A stretch of 64,000 nt of DNA from Histoplasma ohiense. Lineage: Eukaryota > Ascomycota > Eurotiomycetes > Onygenales > Ajellomycetaceae. A program made the position numbers and the translations under genes. The stretch spans positions 3,596,001-3,660,000 of the forward strand of contig JAEVHH010000001.1 of NCBI GenBank assembly GCA_017607445.1, in the 5' to 3' direction. Under the pieces are notes generated by a model. It saw only the letters and a program-made list of their open reading frames with translations, did not search any database and had not been told where the DNA came from. Shown here in pieces: positions 11,701-21,517 of the stretch. Within the stretch, counting starts at the first letter, position 1. Each line of letters starts with the position of its first letter.

Positions 11701-12595
11701 CCATTGAGATACAGCAAACCTTGGAATGATGGTCGATTCTGAGGCTTAGACTTGAGTTTTAGGTATCAACACAGGTGATATGTCTCAATTTTTGGGGGTA
11801 ATGGATATAAGGAACAACATAAAATTCCGGGAGCGCAATGGAAGGACTGTCCTATCCATATATACCTGGCTCCCTGAGAGGCCAGGTCCTCTGCATACTA
11901 ACTAAGGAAGCATCAGGAGAGCCGGATCAAAACCCCGTACGCGCTGAAATGAATGTCAAAATGTAATTGGGAGTATGGTTGCCTTCGGCGGCAACAGCTT
12001 CGTTTGTCCTTGGAGCATCTGATGCAACTGCATCCTAGCCCAAATCCAAGCCAGGGCTTAAGAAACCCGTAACATCCACTCAGGCGCGTAACTTCTAGTT
12101 GGCTCTCATGCTCTCCTTACGGTCTTGACTCGGCACCGGAAACGGATGTAGCTATTGCTCATTCGAAATGTCCTGGTGGTAGTTAGCCTCCATGCCTTTG
12201 TTAAAACTGTTTCCAGTGTTGTTACACCTTAGTGAGGGGCGGCAAGGAAAGCTTGATGGCCAATCATATTAAGAGATTAAATCTCTGAGACGCTGAGATC
12301 CATCCGGACATGCACACTAATTTGTGGGCGGGAACAAAGCCAAAGTGCTGGAAAGCTATTTTTAGATACTTGCTATGAATACAGATTAGACTGGCGCTTA
12401 GTTTCAAGCCCTCACGTGCCTGGGGGGACGTTAATCACGCGTGTCCCTTCTATCCATTGGATCTTTTGTGCATATGTAGGAAACGATACCAGTCAATATT
12501 TCCTCACTTCACCAAACCCCGAACTTGCTTCCCCTTACCGTTATTTGCAACCGCTTTTGTAACGCTTCCTTGCCTCCCAAACCTCAGAACACTCG
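11701..12595. other. RIP-free intergenic DNA upstream of the host gene
   Basis: About 900 bp of balanced-composition DNA with ordinary CpG content, in sharp contrast with both sides. No convincing reading frame or RNA gene was seen. It probably holds the promoter of the gene starting at 12596 and possibly remains of older sequence. Confidence 0.6.
12490..12595 (+). promoter_or_regulatory. Pyrimidine-rich core promoter / 5' UTR of the host gene
   Basis: C+T-rich stretches (TTTCCTCACTTCACC, CTTGCTTCCCCTTACC, CTTCCTTGCCTCCC) directly upstream of the ATG are typical of filamentous-fungal promoters. No clear TATA box was seen. The start context CACTCGATGG is only moderate. Confidence 0.45.
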
Positions 12596-13388
12596 ATGGG
12601 TGAGCAGAATCTTTGCCATCTACCTCTGGACGAGCATCTGGTAGCCGCCGTCTCTCAACTCCTCGACTCAGTTGGCGTGGCCAATGTTCTCTGGGGGAAC
12701 TACCTGCTTACAGTCTACGGGATCCCCTCCTTGACCAATGTATGTCCAAAAATGCTAGCACTCCCAGCTGTTGATGAACAAAAGCCAACATGCTTTCAAG
12801 GACGCTTCGTTCGCAGTGCCTGATGATATGCTTCTGCGGGCCCAGAAGATCCTTCAGAACGCAGGTCTACATCTTTGCACAGATCTAGAGTGTACCGTTG
12901 TGAAACTTCGATCTCGACCTCCTCCTACCAACCACTTTCATCTTGAAACCGAGGCTGTCCATGTATACCTATACCCGCAGTCCCAGGTTTTGCCAAATAT
13001 ATCTGATCTACAGAATGCCGAAGAGCAAGGCCAGATCATCTCAGCGTCAGATGCCAGTCTCCCCAGATGGCAAATGGGACACGGAAAGGGTGCATTTGCC
13101 GCGGAATATAGCTGCGTTCGCGTCCCCTCCGCCACTTGCTTTGTTGAGGCCTCTCTTCTTAATTTCGTGAGACAAGCTCGTAAGAAGGATTATGGGTCCG
13201 CCCTAGACATGCATTACCTAGGCTGCGCAACGTATATGATAGAGTATGCCTATCCCGGCGGTTATCTTGATCTGGACAGCCTCCAGCCAGTTTTCCGAAC
13301 GTTCCTGGTGGATGGGTTTCTTAATCATAATAGTAGTGCTTTGTTTGCCGCTGCCAGAGGGCGGTTAATGGCGTCTGAAATCAAATAG
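12596..13388 (+). CDS. Conserved hypothetical fungal protein, two exons, 243 residues
   Basis: The only convincing host gene. Exon 1 (12596-12739) and exon 2 (12801-13388) are joined in phase 0 across a 61-nt intron. Exon 1 alone would run on to a stop soon after the intron, and the join gives a continuous fold-like sequence around GIPSLTN / DASFAVPDDML. It resembles from memory a widespread uncharacterised ascomycete family with N-terminal VLWGNYLLTVYGIPS, then FAVPDD, a conserved HFH and a Val-rich strand (VHVYLYPQS). Those spacings suggest a nucleotidyltransferase-like fold, but I assign no reaction. No signal peptide or membrane helix is visible. Codon use is GC-normal, with no TGA decay, unlike all neighbours. 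The gene appears intact, isolated between two transposon blocks. Confidence 0.8.
12740..12800 (+). other. Spliceosomal intron of the host gene (61 nt)
   Basis: Donor GTATGT at 12740 and acceptor TTTCAAG ending at 12800. Length, phase 0 and the restored reading frame support it. A closer AG (12766-12767) would give only 28 nt, too short for fungal splicing. Confidence 0.8.
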
Positions 13389-13790
13389 ATCGGGGATATT
13401 TTTACTCTCGTATTGATATATCTCACATTCATTACCCCTCCTATATTACTGCTACAGTCCCTCGTTCTGTTAAGGTATTCGTGTACTTAAACACGCTCTA
13501 TTGGCTATCAATACCACCAAATTTGGTGTGTTTACTTTCTGGTCCTCTAGTCGTGGTGTACCGAGATAGTCCTGTAGCACGAAGCGGAGCTGTACATCGT
13601 TACTCACTATCGGCATACTTATGGCGATGTAAGAGGAGAATAGCGTGGGAATGATATTTGAGAAAGTTTCCTTTAATTGCTTCTGTACGGAGGTCGGTTT
13701 CAAAAGTTTCATTCAAGCACTAAAAACGCCACAACTGCCACTAGGAATTTATACTAGGTTTTATATGTAAATTCCCTCTCATTATTTCTT
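13389..13790. other. RIP-free 3' flank of the host gene
   Basis: Balanced-composition DNA with normal CpG up to about 13750, presumably the 3' UTR and terminator of the host gene. An 80-codon minus-strand frame at 13470-13712 exists but has no recognisable features. No other gene was seen. Confidence 0.55.
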
Positions 13791-14617
13791 CTGCTTTCAT
13801 CTATCTTCTTGATATTCATTACCATTCTCAAGCTCAATTATCTTCTTAACATGCACTGGAATCTGTTCAATTCATGTCTGTATATTTGACTGTGGCAGTC
13901 TCTTTCATGTCTTCTTTCATATCTTAACAGCCTCTGCTCAGGATTTTGAAGCACTTTTCTGTGTTGTTTTTCTCTTCATTCAGAATCAGACAGCTTCAAT
14001 TGCATTCAAATCTGATGAGTTTCTACATCAGAGAAGCTGTTGAATGTCATGAGCTTTATAGATATACTGCTGAATATAGTGATTGTGAGCTGATGCTTTA
14101 TTCTTTTATACAACAGTATTCAGATGTGTTTTGCTACATTTCTTTGCAAAGAGTAGTAGCTTTCATATAAGAATTTTTAACTGATATCAATATCAGTCAA
14201 TTCTTTTATCTTACTCACAAATCAGTTTGTCATTCTTCTGTATTCATCATCAAATAGATTTGACATCTGAAAATTGACAAAGATTCATTTTTGCAGTATC
14301 AGTATTCAATTCTCACTGTTTCTTCATAATTGATTTCATCTCTATATTTATAGCTTCAATATTGACTTCTGACTGTTTTTATTCTGCAGCAGTTTCAGAT
14401 CCCCAGCAGTGACAGAGCTCTTTTATATTATATAAAAAATAGATTCAAAATATGAACTCAGTTGATTCTTTTCATTGTTCATAAATACAGCTTTGATTAA
14501 ATCTCTCAATAGATGTTTATCAAATTCTATAATCATTATGATAATGTAGAAGAATAACAGATGTCTCATCAAATTATATTATATTCTTTCAATTCTCTAA
14601 AATTTAATACTTATATT
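13791..14617. other. Decayed sequence of unknown origin
   Basis: AT-rich DNA with the same TGA-rich decay as the transposons, hence probably a former repeat or a region into which mutation spread. A 74-codon plus-strand frame (13946-14170, containing IREAVECHELYRYTAEYSD) has coding-like composition and continues with stops up to about 14300, but I do not recognise the family. It ends at the left LTR of GYP1-c. Confidence 0.4.
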
Positions 14618-15087
14618 TGTGATGAGTTAGTATCTGTTAGTAATTAACTTACACAATCAACTTCTTTTCTGCATCTGTTTGTTTCTGATTATTGTGATTT
14701 TGTATAATCCTCAATGTTCTTCTGCTCTGTGCTCTGTGCTTGTATAGTCTCTAATAATTCTTTTATATAACTCTTAATGTTTTTCTGCTCTGTGCTCTGT
14801 ATTTGTATAGTCTCTAATAATTCTTTCATATAGCTCTCAGTGATTCTTCTGCTTTATGCTCTGTGCTTGTGTAGTTTCTAACAATTCTTTTATATAGCTT
14901 TTAATGTTCTTCTGTTTTGCACTTCACTGTGAAGCAGCTTCTGATATTCTTTCACTTCAAACTTTTCTCTATAAGAACTCTCTTTGTACAATCTTTTCTT
15001 CTGATTTCTTTTCTCTTTCTTTTCTTAATCAATTCATAATCTGTATTAGAATAGTGCTAGATTGTTAATCAAAATACATCTGTTATA
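14618..15087 (+). repeat. GYP1-c left LTR (470 bp)
   Basis: Begins TGTGATGAGTTAGTATC and ends ACATCTGTTATA, where the family end is TGTTACA. It is one 63-bp unit shorter than the 534-bp form, like the LTR of GYP1-a. Heavily mutated throughout. Confidence 0.9.
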
Positions 15088-15389
15088 TTCTGAATTGATT
15101 CTTCTGTGTTTAAGATCTGAGTGTCTAATCATTATAAAAGATTTCTTGTGAGTCTGAGTGCTCTTATCATTAGTAATATAGATCATTGTGTCTAAATATC
15201 TGAGATATAATTGACTGTGTTCTATAAAGAGATCTGAGTGTCTATGAACTGTAACACTGTAAATAGCATTCATGAAGAAGTTTGATAAACTTAGCACTGC
15301 AACACTGCAAATAATGTCTGTGAGAGAATCAAATATCTACAAGTATTTCTTTTTTCTCTTTTTATTATTATATATTCTTAGATATCAAA

Positions 15390-16385
15390 ATAAACTATAA
15401 ACAATTCTACAAACACTCACTGTATTCAAATGTGATAGATGATAACTTAGATCTACAAAGCATTCTTCAGCAACAGATACTACAGATGATTGAATTGCAA
15501 TGATAATTTGCTGAAATAAGCATTTTCATATTCATCATTTCTTCTACACTCACATCTCATGAAAAGCTCTCAAGAGAGAAACTTTCAATTCTCAATAAAT
15601 ATAAAAAAGATCTAGCATTCTATCTCATGTGAAAGTTAAAAGTAAATGTCAAATTGGATATTGATGAATGAGCAATAGACTTGCTATTCAATCAAATATG
15701 ATATATTCATAGCAGATTGAATGGTGATGCATTAGTGAAATTTCAACTCTGAATGAGTCATTGTCAGAATGATCAGTGTATATCAGAGCTAGTCTTTCAA
15801 CAACTCAACTCTCTCTTTCTCAATTCTATACTTCAAATCAAGATGTTAGACTGGCTTAATCAGACTTGTCAGATGAATGTTGTATTGACAACTTATCTTT
15901 CTGAATTTGATCACAAACTTCTAGAAGCAGATGAGCAAGACTGAAATGATATCATTAAAATCAATATATTGTTCAAGAATTTGAACTTTCAGTTGTATAA
16001 CTGAAGTGTAGAGTGTCTGAAGCTCTCAATATACAATAAATTCTATGCTGATCTTTATCTTTTGAACAACAATCTGTCTCAGTTCTGTGCACTTCAGAAT
16101 CACAGAGAATTCCACTGAACAAATGTGTATATCTCAAATCACTCTGTATCAAAATCAATGAACTGAGTCTCATATGTGAATGCAAGCTGTCTGAGAATCT
16201 CTAATGTCTCAGAGAAGAATGCTGTTGATCAAATCATCAGAGAAGTCTGCATATATCTTGACAAATCAGAGCACTTTGCAAATCAATGTCTGAATATAAT
16301 TGCTCTGAGTAAACCCCCCACACATGTGAACATTGTGTCGCCTGTGGACAAGCAAGAACAGGAAAAAGATGAGCTCTCATTTTAA
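15390..16385 (+). pseudogene. gag: GYP1-c gag
   Basis: Collinear with GYP1-b gag and ending at the same TAA (16383-16385). The start codon is mutated to ATA (15390-15392). A stop-free piece at 15753-15944 covers the middle of the capsid region. The zinc knuckle near 16249-16290 is damaged: a Cys is lost (IYLDKSEHFANQC). Slightly shorter than GYP1-b through small deletions. Confidence 0.85.
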
Positions 16386-17302
16386 AATATGAATGAGAGC
16401 TCAAAGAGCAGAAAGCTAGCTGGAGATTCAAGCAGAAGATGCAAGTGAACACAATTATAATCTGTGTCATTGTAAATAATCTAATCAATGTATGAGTAAT
16501 GATAGACAGTGATTTTCTTCACTACACTCTTATAGACACTCAGCTGATTGAGAAGCATAAACTTCAATATATTCTTTTTCTCAAACTGTATAAACTCAGT
16601 GAATTTGACAGCTTCAGAGAATCTGCCTTCTACAACATAGTAAGATTTAATGTCAATGTAGAAGAATATGAGAAGAAGAATGTATATGTATATAAAATAC
16701 AAAGCCTTGAATATGATCTAATACTCAGTCTATTATGACTTATAGAATTTGAAATCTTGTTGAATACATGCAACTGCTGTCTTATTTTCTCAGAAAGTGA
16801 CTGTGTTTATAAGAAGAATGTTGATAGAACTGCTGATCTCACTCAGATATCAATGAAAGTATACAAACTACTAATTCATCAAATGTATAAGAAGAAGAAC
16901 ATCCAAGTGTTCACTGCTAGCATAATGAATATCAAAAAAGTGTTAAAGAAACTAGAACTCAAAGACTTCAAGAAACTATGCAAAGAACTATCTGAATTGT
17001 ACAAAGATTTCACAGATATATTCAATGAAAAAGAAGCTGAAAAGCTTCCTTCTCATCAAGAATGCAGTATAGATCATACAATCAAACTCATCAAGAAAGA
17101 TGATAAGAATTCACAATCACTCTGAGATTCTCTCTACAGTATATCATACAACAAACTTCTCATTCTATGAAAAACACTCAATAGATTACTAGACAAAGAT
17201 TTCATTCATATTAACAACTCATCTACTGCAGTATCTGTACTGTTTATGAAGAAATCAGAAAAAGACTTACAATTCTGCATTGATTATCAAGAACTCAACA
17301 AG
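16386..17302 (+). pseudogene. pol: GYP1-c pol, 5' part only
   Basis: In the -1 frame relative to gag as in the other copies. The protease active site reads MIDSDFLHY (Gly of DSG changed to Asp, about 16499-16525). An open run of 122 codons (16757-17125) covers the protease-RT linker. It ends in the first RT motif, immediately before the LTR at 17303. Confidence 0.85.
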
Positions 17303-17521
17303 TGTGATGAGTTAGTATCTGTTAATAATTAACTTATACAATCAACTTCTCTTCTGCATCTGCTTGTTTCTGACTGTTGTAATCTCATATAACCTTCAAT
17401 GTTCTTCTGCTCTGTGCTCTGCATTTGTGTAGTTTCTAACAATTCTTTCATATAGCTCTTAATGTTCTTCCACTTCATGCTCTGCATTTATATAGTCTCT
17501 AATAATTCTTCTGTATAGCTT

Positions 17522-17784
17522 CTAGGCTGGCTGGTGGGATCATGAATTTCATGTTTGATTTGGTTTGATTTGGTCCCAGTCCATTTCTTGGCGTGATTTT
17601 CAGTGGGACCAGGATCAGAATGGGAGTGTAAAGTGACTAGAATTATTAGAACATGAGTGAAATGGGACTAATAAATCTCAATATTTCATGTAAAGTGACT
17701 GACTATCAAAAATAAGAACATGATCTGGAACTGACTATGATTTTGACTGAGGTTTGATTCTGTTCTGATGATTATATAATACAT
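17522..17784 (-). mobile_element. hAT-derived terminal fragment or non-autonomous copy
   Basis: Begins CTAGGCTGGCTGGTGGGA and matches, almost to its end, the sequence at 45415-45709 that lies just beyond the hAT transposase stop. Shared marks are GATTTGGTCCCAGTCCATTT, the GTGGGACC inverted partner, TTGGCGTGATTTTCAG, GTGACTGACTAT and TAATACAT at the end. GG and CC pairs survive, so it is little affected by RIP. Only one terminus is recognisable. Confidence 0.55.
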
Positions 17785-17830
17785 ATCTTAAATATCAATC
17801 TGATGATATGATTGGTGGAGATATCACCTC

Positions 17831-17938
17831 TATCTAGTGCTGTCAATCAATTTACCGCTGCCAATCTATCTACTGCTGCAAGCTATCCCTCGCTGCTAAG
17901 CTATCGCCGCTGCCAATCTATCTATTGCTGCAAGCTAT
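17831..17938. repeat. Short minisatellite, 52-bp period
   Basis: CCGCTGCCAATCTATCTA recurs at 17855 and 17907 (52 bp apart), each followed by TGCTGCAAGCTAT. A degenerate partial unit precedes them. CpGs are intact (CCCTCGCTGC, TATCGCCGC), so it escaped the decay seen in the surrounding LTR. Confidence 0.7.
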
Positions 17939-18116
17939 TCTGCTCTGCACTTCACTGTGAAGTGATTTCTGATATTCTTTCATTTCAATCTTCTCTCTAT
18001 AAGAATTCTTTTTATACAATCTTTTCTTCTGATCTCTTTTCTCTTTCTTTTCTTAATCAATTCATAATCTGTATTTAGAATAGTATCAAATTGTTAATCA
18101 AAATACATCTGTTACA

Positions 18117-18458
18117 AATTGTATCTATAGAACTGTTCAAGATTGTGATTTTAATTCAGATCTTCTCTATCTTTATATCTATAATGACTGATTAAAAAAT
18201 GCTTCTCACTCTGAACAATTCATAAAACAACAGTCAGCTCAAGAACATATTCTCATTAAAATATACTGTAATTAATATGAAAGAAAGAAATTCTGCACTG
18301 ATATAGTAGATGAACTCAGTCAGAAAAGAATTGATATATCTTCAACAACAATATAATGAATTCTGAAGAAAGCTGACTTTTATAAAATCAAGTCAATATG
18401 AAAACCAGATCTTACTGTAAGAATGAGATTGAAAAGATTGCAGTGATATCTTGAATAT
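18117..18458 (+). pseudogene. Tc1/mariner-like transposase N-terminal fragment
   Basis: With TGA read through, one + frame looks coding across the interval. It ends in a helix-turn-helix-like segment (ISSTTI..ILKKADFYKIKS) followed by KPDLTVRMRLKRLQ, the order seen at the end of the DNA-binding region of Tc1/mariner transposases. The catalytic DDE/D domain is missing because GYP1-d begins at 18459. The sequence right of GYP1-d (43905 on) does not continue it. Assignment by motif order only. Confidence 0.5.
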
Positions 18459-18992
18459 TGTAACAGACATACTTCGATTAACAATCTAGCACTATTCTAA
18501 TACAGATTACAAATTGATTAAGAAAAGAAAGAGAAAAGAAATCGGAAGAAAAGATTGTACAAAGAGGGTTCTTATAGAGAAAAGTTCAGAGCAGAAGAAT
18601 ATCAGAAACCACTTCACAGTGAAGCACAGAGCAGAAGAACATTAAGAGCTATATAAAAAAATTATTAGAAACTACACAAGTACAGAGCATGGAGTAAGAG
18701 AGTCACTGAGAACTACACAGAAGAATTGTTAGAGACTATATAAGTACAAAGCACAGAGCAGAAGAACATTAAGAGCTATATAAAAGAATCATTAGAAACT
18801 ATATAAGTGCAGAGTATGGAATGAAAGAATCACTGAAAGCTATACAGAAGAATCATTAGAGACTATACAAGTACAAAGCACAGAGCAGAAGAACATCAAA
18901 AGTTATATAAGCTTACAATAATCAGAAACAAGCAGATGCAAAAGAGAAGTTGATTGTGTAAGTTAATTACTAACAGATGCTAACTCATCACA
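18459..18992 (-). repeat. GYP1-d 3' LTR (534 bp)
   Basis: On the + strand it runs TGTAACAGACATACTTCG ... GCTAACTCATCACA, followed by the complement of the polypurine tract (TTATCTCTCTCTACTG). It contains the 63-bp repeat block. Confidence 0.93.
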
Positions 18993-20983
18993 TTATCTCT
19001 CTCTACTGAAGTGAGTGAGAACTTATAAATGTTGAGAGCAGCAGTGTCTTTCAAGACAGACACAGATTCTCAGATCAGACAATTGTATTCTACTCATTTA
19101 ACAAGATATTCACAGCAGCAGTGATTGATTCTATTGTCAAGAATTGCTTCAATTTCTCATTTGAGTTTATTGTCTTCTTCTACAATGATGAATAGCTGTC
19201 AATCAAAGATTCTCTGTGAGGGGAATGAATCCTCAGCTGTGGGTTGGAGGCTTGAAGCAGGTTTGTATGAAAGATATCATGAATATCAGATGAGATGTTG
19301 AGTTGATAATTGTGTGTGTCTAGCACTTCTTTCACTGTATACTTGATGTGATGATAATCTAGTGTATGTGAGAGATGATTTGTTTTTATATTCTTGAGAT
19401 TCAGTCAGATTTTGTCTTCTATATAATATCAGATTGCAGAACTTCTTCTGATATTTATTTGATTTTTATAATCTTACTGAGTACTGATCATTGAAGCTTC
19501 TGCTCATTCACAGACTTTCTTCAACTTGCTCACAATATTCTCTGTTATCTGTATGAGGCTGTGGATGTATGCAGTTTCTCAGAGAGTCTCAGAGAAGTTC
19601 AGAATCTCTAAGTTGTATTTATATAGAAGAAAGAAGAAGCTTACATCTGTTGTAATGAAATCTCAACTATTAATCACAATCTCAGTGTGTGGCAGCAGAT
19701 TGTTTCAATTGTTTTGTATGTAATTGCAGAACTTACAGAGAATATTCTTTATTATTTATATCATTCTCTCAGCAGCTTCATCAGTCTCTGAGTGATATGC
19801 TGTTGATAACTTTTGTTCAATTCTTAGTAATTGACATACACAGACTCAGAGTGCACTGACAAATTGACTGTCTCTATCTGATACAATGAATGAAGATAGA
19901 CTGTGTATATGATAGAATAGATTTCAGACAAAGATATCTGCAACTACTTTGATATTCATTTTGTCACAGAGCTGTAGTATTACATTCTTGCTGAATCAGT
20001 CAACAATGACTAGAATATTTATAGAATCTTCACTTTCAGATAAGAAAACTGCAAAATTGATAGCTATATCATATCAAGTTCAGTCAGAGACAGATAGAGG
20101 CTTCAGCATCTCTTTTCAGTGTTCATATCATATTATCACTGAGCTGCAGTGATCACAGTTGTGTACAAATCAGTGTATATCTTTCAATATATCTGATCAG
20201 TAGAATTTTCAGATGACAATGTTGTATATAATTTTATATTCTGAATGTCTGATTATTGATGAGTCATGAATTTCTTGCATGATCTGTGTTTATGGAGATT
20301 CTGAATTGAGAACTCATCATCTATCTCAAAAGTGTAAGCAGTTGTTATCATTGATCAAATATACTGAGATATCTGTTCTTGAATATACATCTGTGGAGAA
20401 TTGAGATGCTCTGTTTTGTACAGCTTCATTGACTTATTGTCAGAATTCATCTACTTCTGCTGCTAGCTTTCATTATTCTTCAAGTGAGGGTTCTTCAGCT
20501 CAGAACTGATTGATGTATATATATGAGATTTGTCTGATTATGTAGAACTTCTTATGATCACAGAGTTGATTAATCAATGCTCTTGATATTTCTATCTGTC
20601 ATCTAAGTCATCAGATGATATATTTTATTCTCAGTGAGACAGAGCATCTGCAAGAGTGTTCTCTACTTCAGATTGATAACAAATTGTGAATAAAAAATGA
20701 CTAAAAAACAATGATCAACATATATATCTCTCAGTGAGCTTATGAATGATTGTGAAGTACTCTAGATTCTTATGATTGATAACAATCTTAAATCTCTCAA
20801 CACTCATAAGTTCAGACTCTTATTCTTTGAAATATTATATAATTGCTAGAAGCTTCTTGTCATAGATCTTGTAGTTGCATTCAGCAGATGACATTTTTTT
20901 TGAAATGAAAATATAAGATTGTAGAATATTTTTATTATCATATTACATTAGTGTCTCATCTACTATATAATCTGAGATGTCTG
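18980..20983 (-). pseudogene. pol: GYP1-d pol, 3' half (RNase H end, integrase, chromodomain)
   Basis: The minus-strand reading ends at a TAG whose complement CTA is at 18980-18982 inside the LTR. The chromodomain lies around 19000-19170, and integrase follows around 19400-20250, with the SDRDSQF-like motif near 19870-19890. TGA stops are frequent. It continues at 40348 beyond the nested elements. Confidence 0.85.
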
Positions 20984-21517
20984 TGTAACGGGCGTACTTC
21001 GATTAACAATTTGATACTATTCTAATTACAGATTACGAATTGATTAAGAAAAGAAAGAGAAAAGAAATCAGAAGAAAGGGTCATATGAAAAGGGTTCTTA
21101 TAGAGAAAAGTTTGAGGTGGAAGAATATCAGAAGCCACTCCACAGTGGAGTGTGGAGTGGAAGAATATTAAGAGATATATGTAAGAATTGTTAGAAACTA
21201 CACAAGTACAGAGTATGAGATGGAGAAATCATTGAGAGCTACATGAAAGAATCATTAGAGACTATATGAGTGCAGAACACAGAGTGAGAGAATGTTAGAA
21301 GCTATATGAAAGAATTATTAGAGACTATACAAGTACAGAGCATAGAGTGAAAGAATGTTAAAAGTTACACAGAAGAATTGTTAGAAACTATACAAGTGTG
21401 AAGTATGAAGTGAAAGAATATTGAGAGTTATGTGAGGTCACAACAGCCAGAAATGAGTGGGTGCAGAAGAGGAGTTGATTGTGTAAGTTAATTACTAATG
21501 AATGCTAACTCATCACA
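20984..21517 (-). repeat. GYP1-e 3' LTR (534 bp)
   Basis: Begins TGTAACGGGCGTACTTCG on the + strand, with its outer CpG and GGG intact, and ends GCTAACTCATCACA, followed by the polypurine-tract complement TTATCCCCCTCTATC. Confidence 0.94.

Larger units (their letters stand above)
14618..18116 (+). mobile_element. GYP1-c: internally deleted Gypsy copy
   Basis: Left LTR 14618-15087, gag 15390-16385 and pol only as far as the first RT block (ending DYQELNK at about 17302), then directly a second LTR (17303-18116). The rest of RT, RNase H, integrase and chromodomain is missing. The flanks (ATATT left, AATTG right) do not match as a 5-bp target duplication, so the copy probably arose by recombination or deletion between elements rather than as a simple insertion. 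Confidence 0.88.
17303..18116 (+). repeat. GYP1-c right LTR carrying an insertion
   Basis: Starts TGTGATGAGTTAGTATC and ends ACATCTGTTACA. About 417 bp of foreign DNA (17522-17938) lies inside the repeat block. The remaining LTR is about 397 bp, so some units of the 63-bp repeat were lost. About 6 bp of LTR are missing at the insertion point instead of a duplication. Confidence 0.82.

Noticed and set aside
12740..12767. Shorter intron in the host gene using the first AG
   Set aside because: 28 nt is below the fungal minimum. The 61-nt version keeps frame and fits usual sizes.
13470..13712. 80-codon minus-strand frame downstream of the host gene
   Set aside because: No motif, no conserved neighbour and no splice or promoter sign. 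It overlaps the probable 3' UTR and could be chance.
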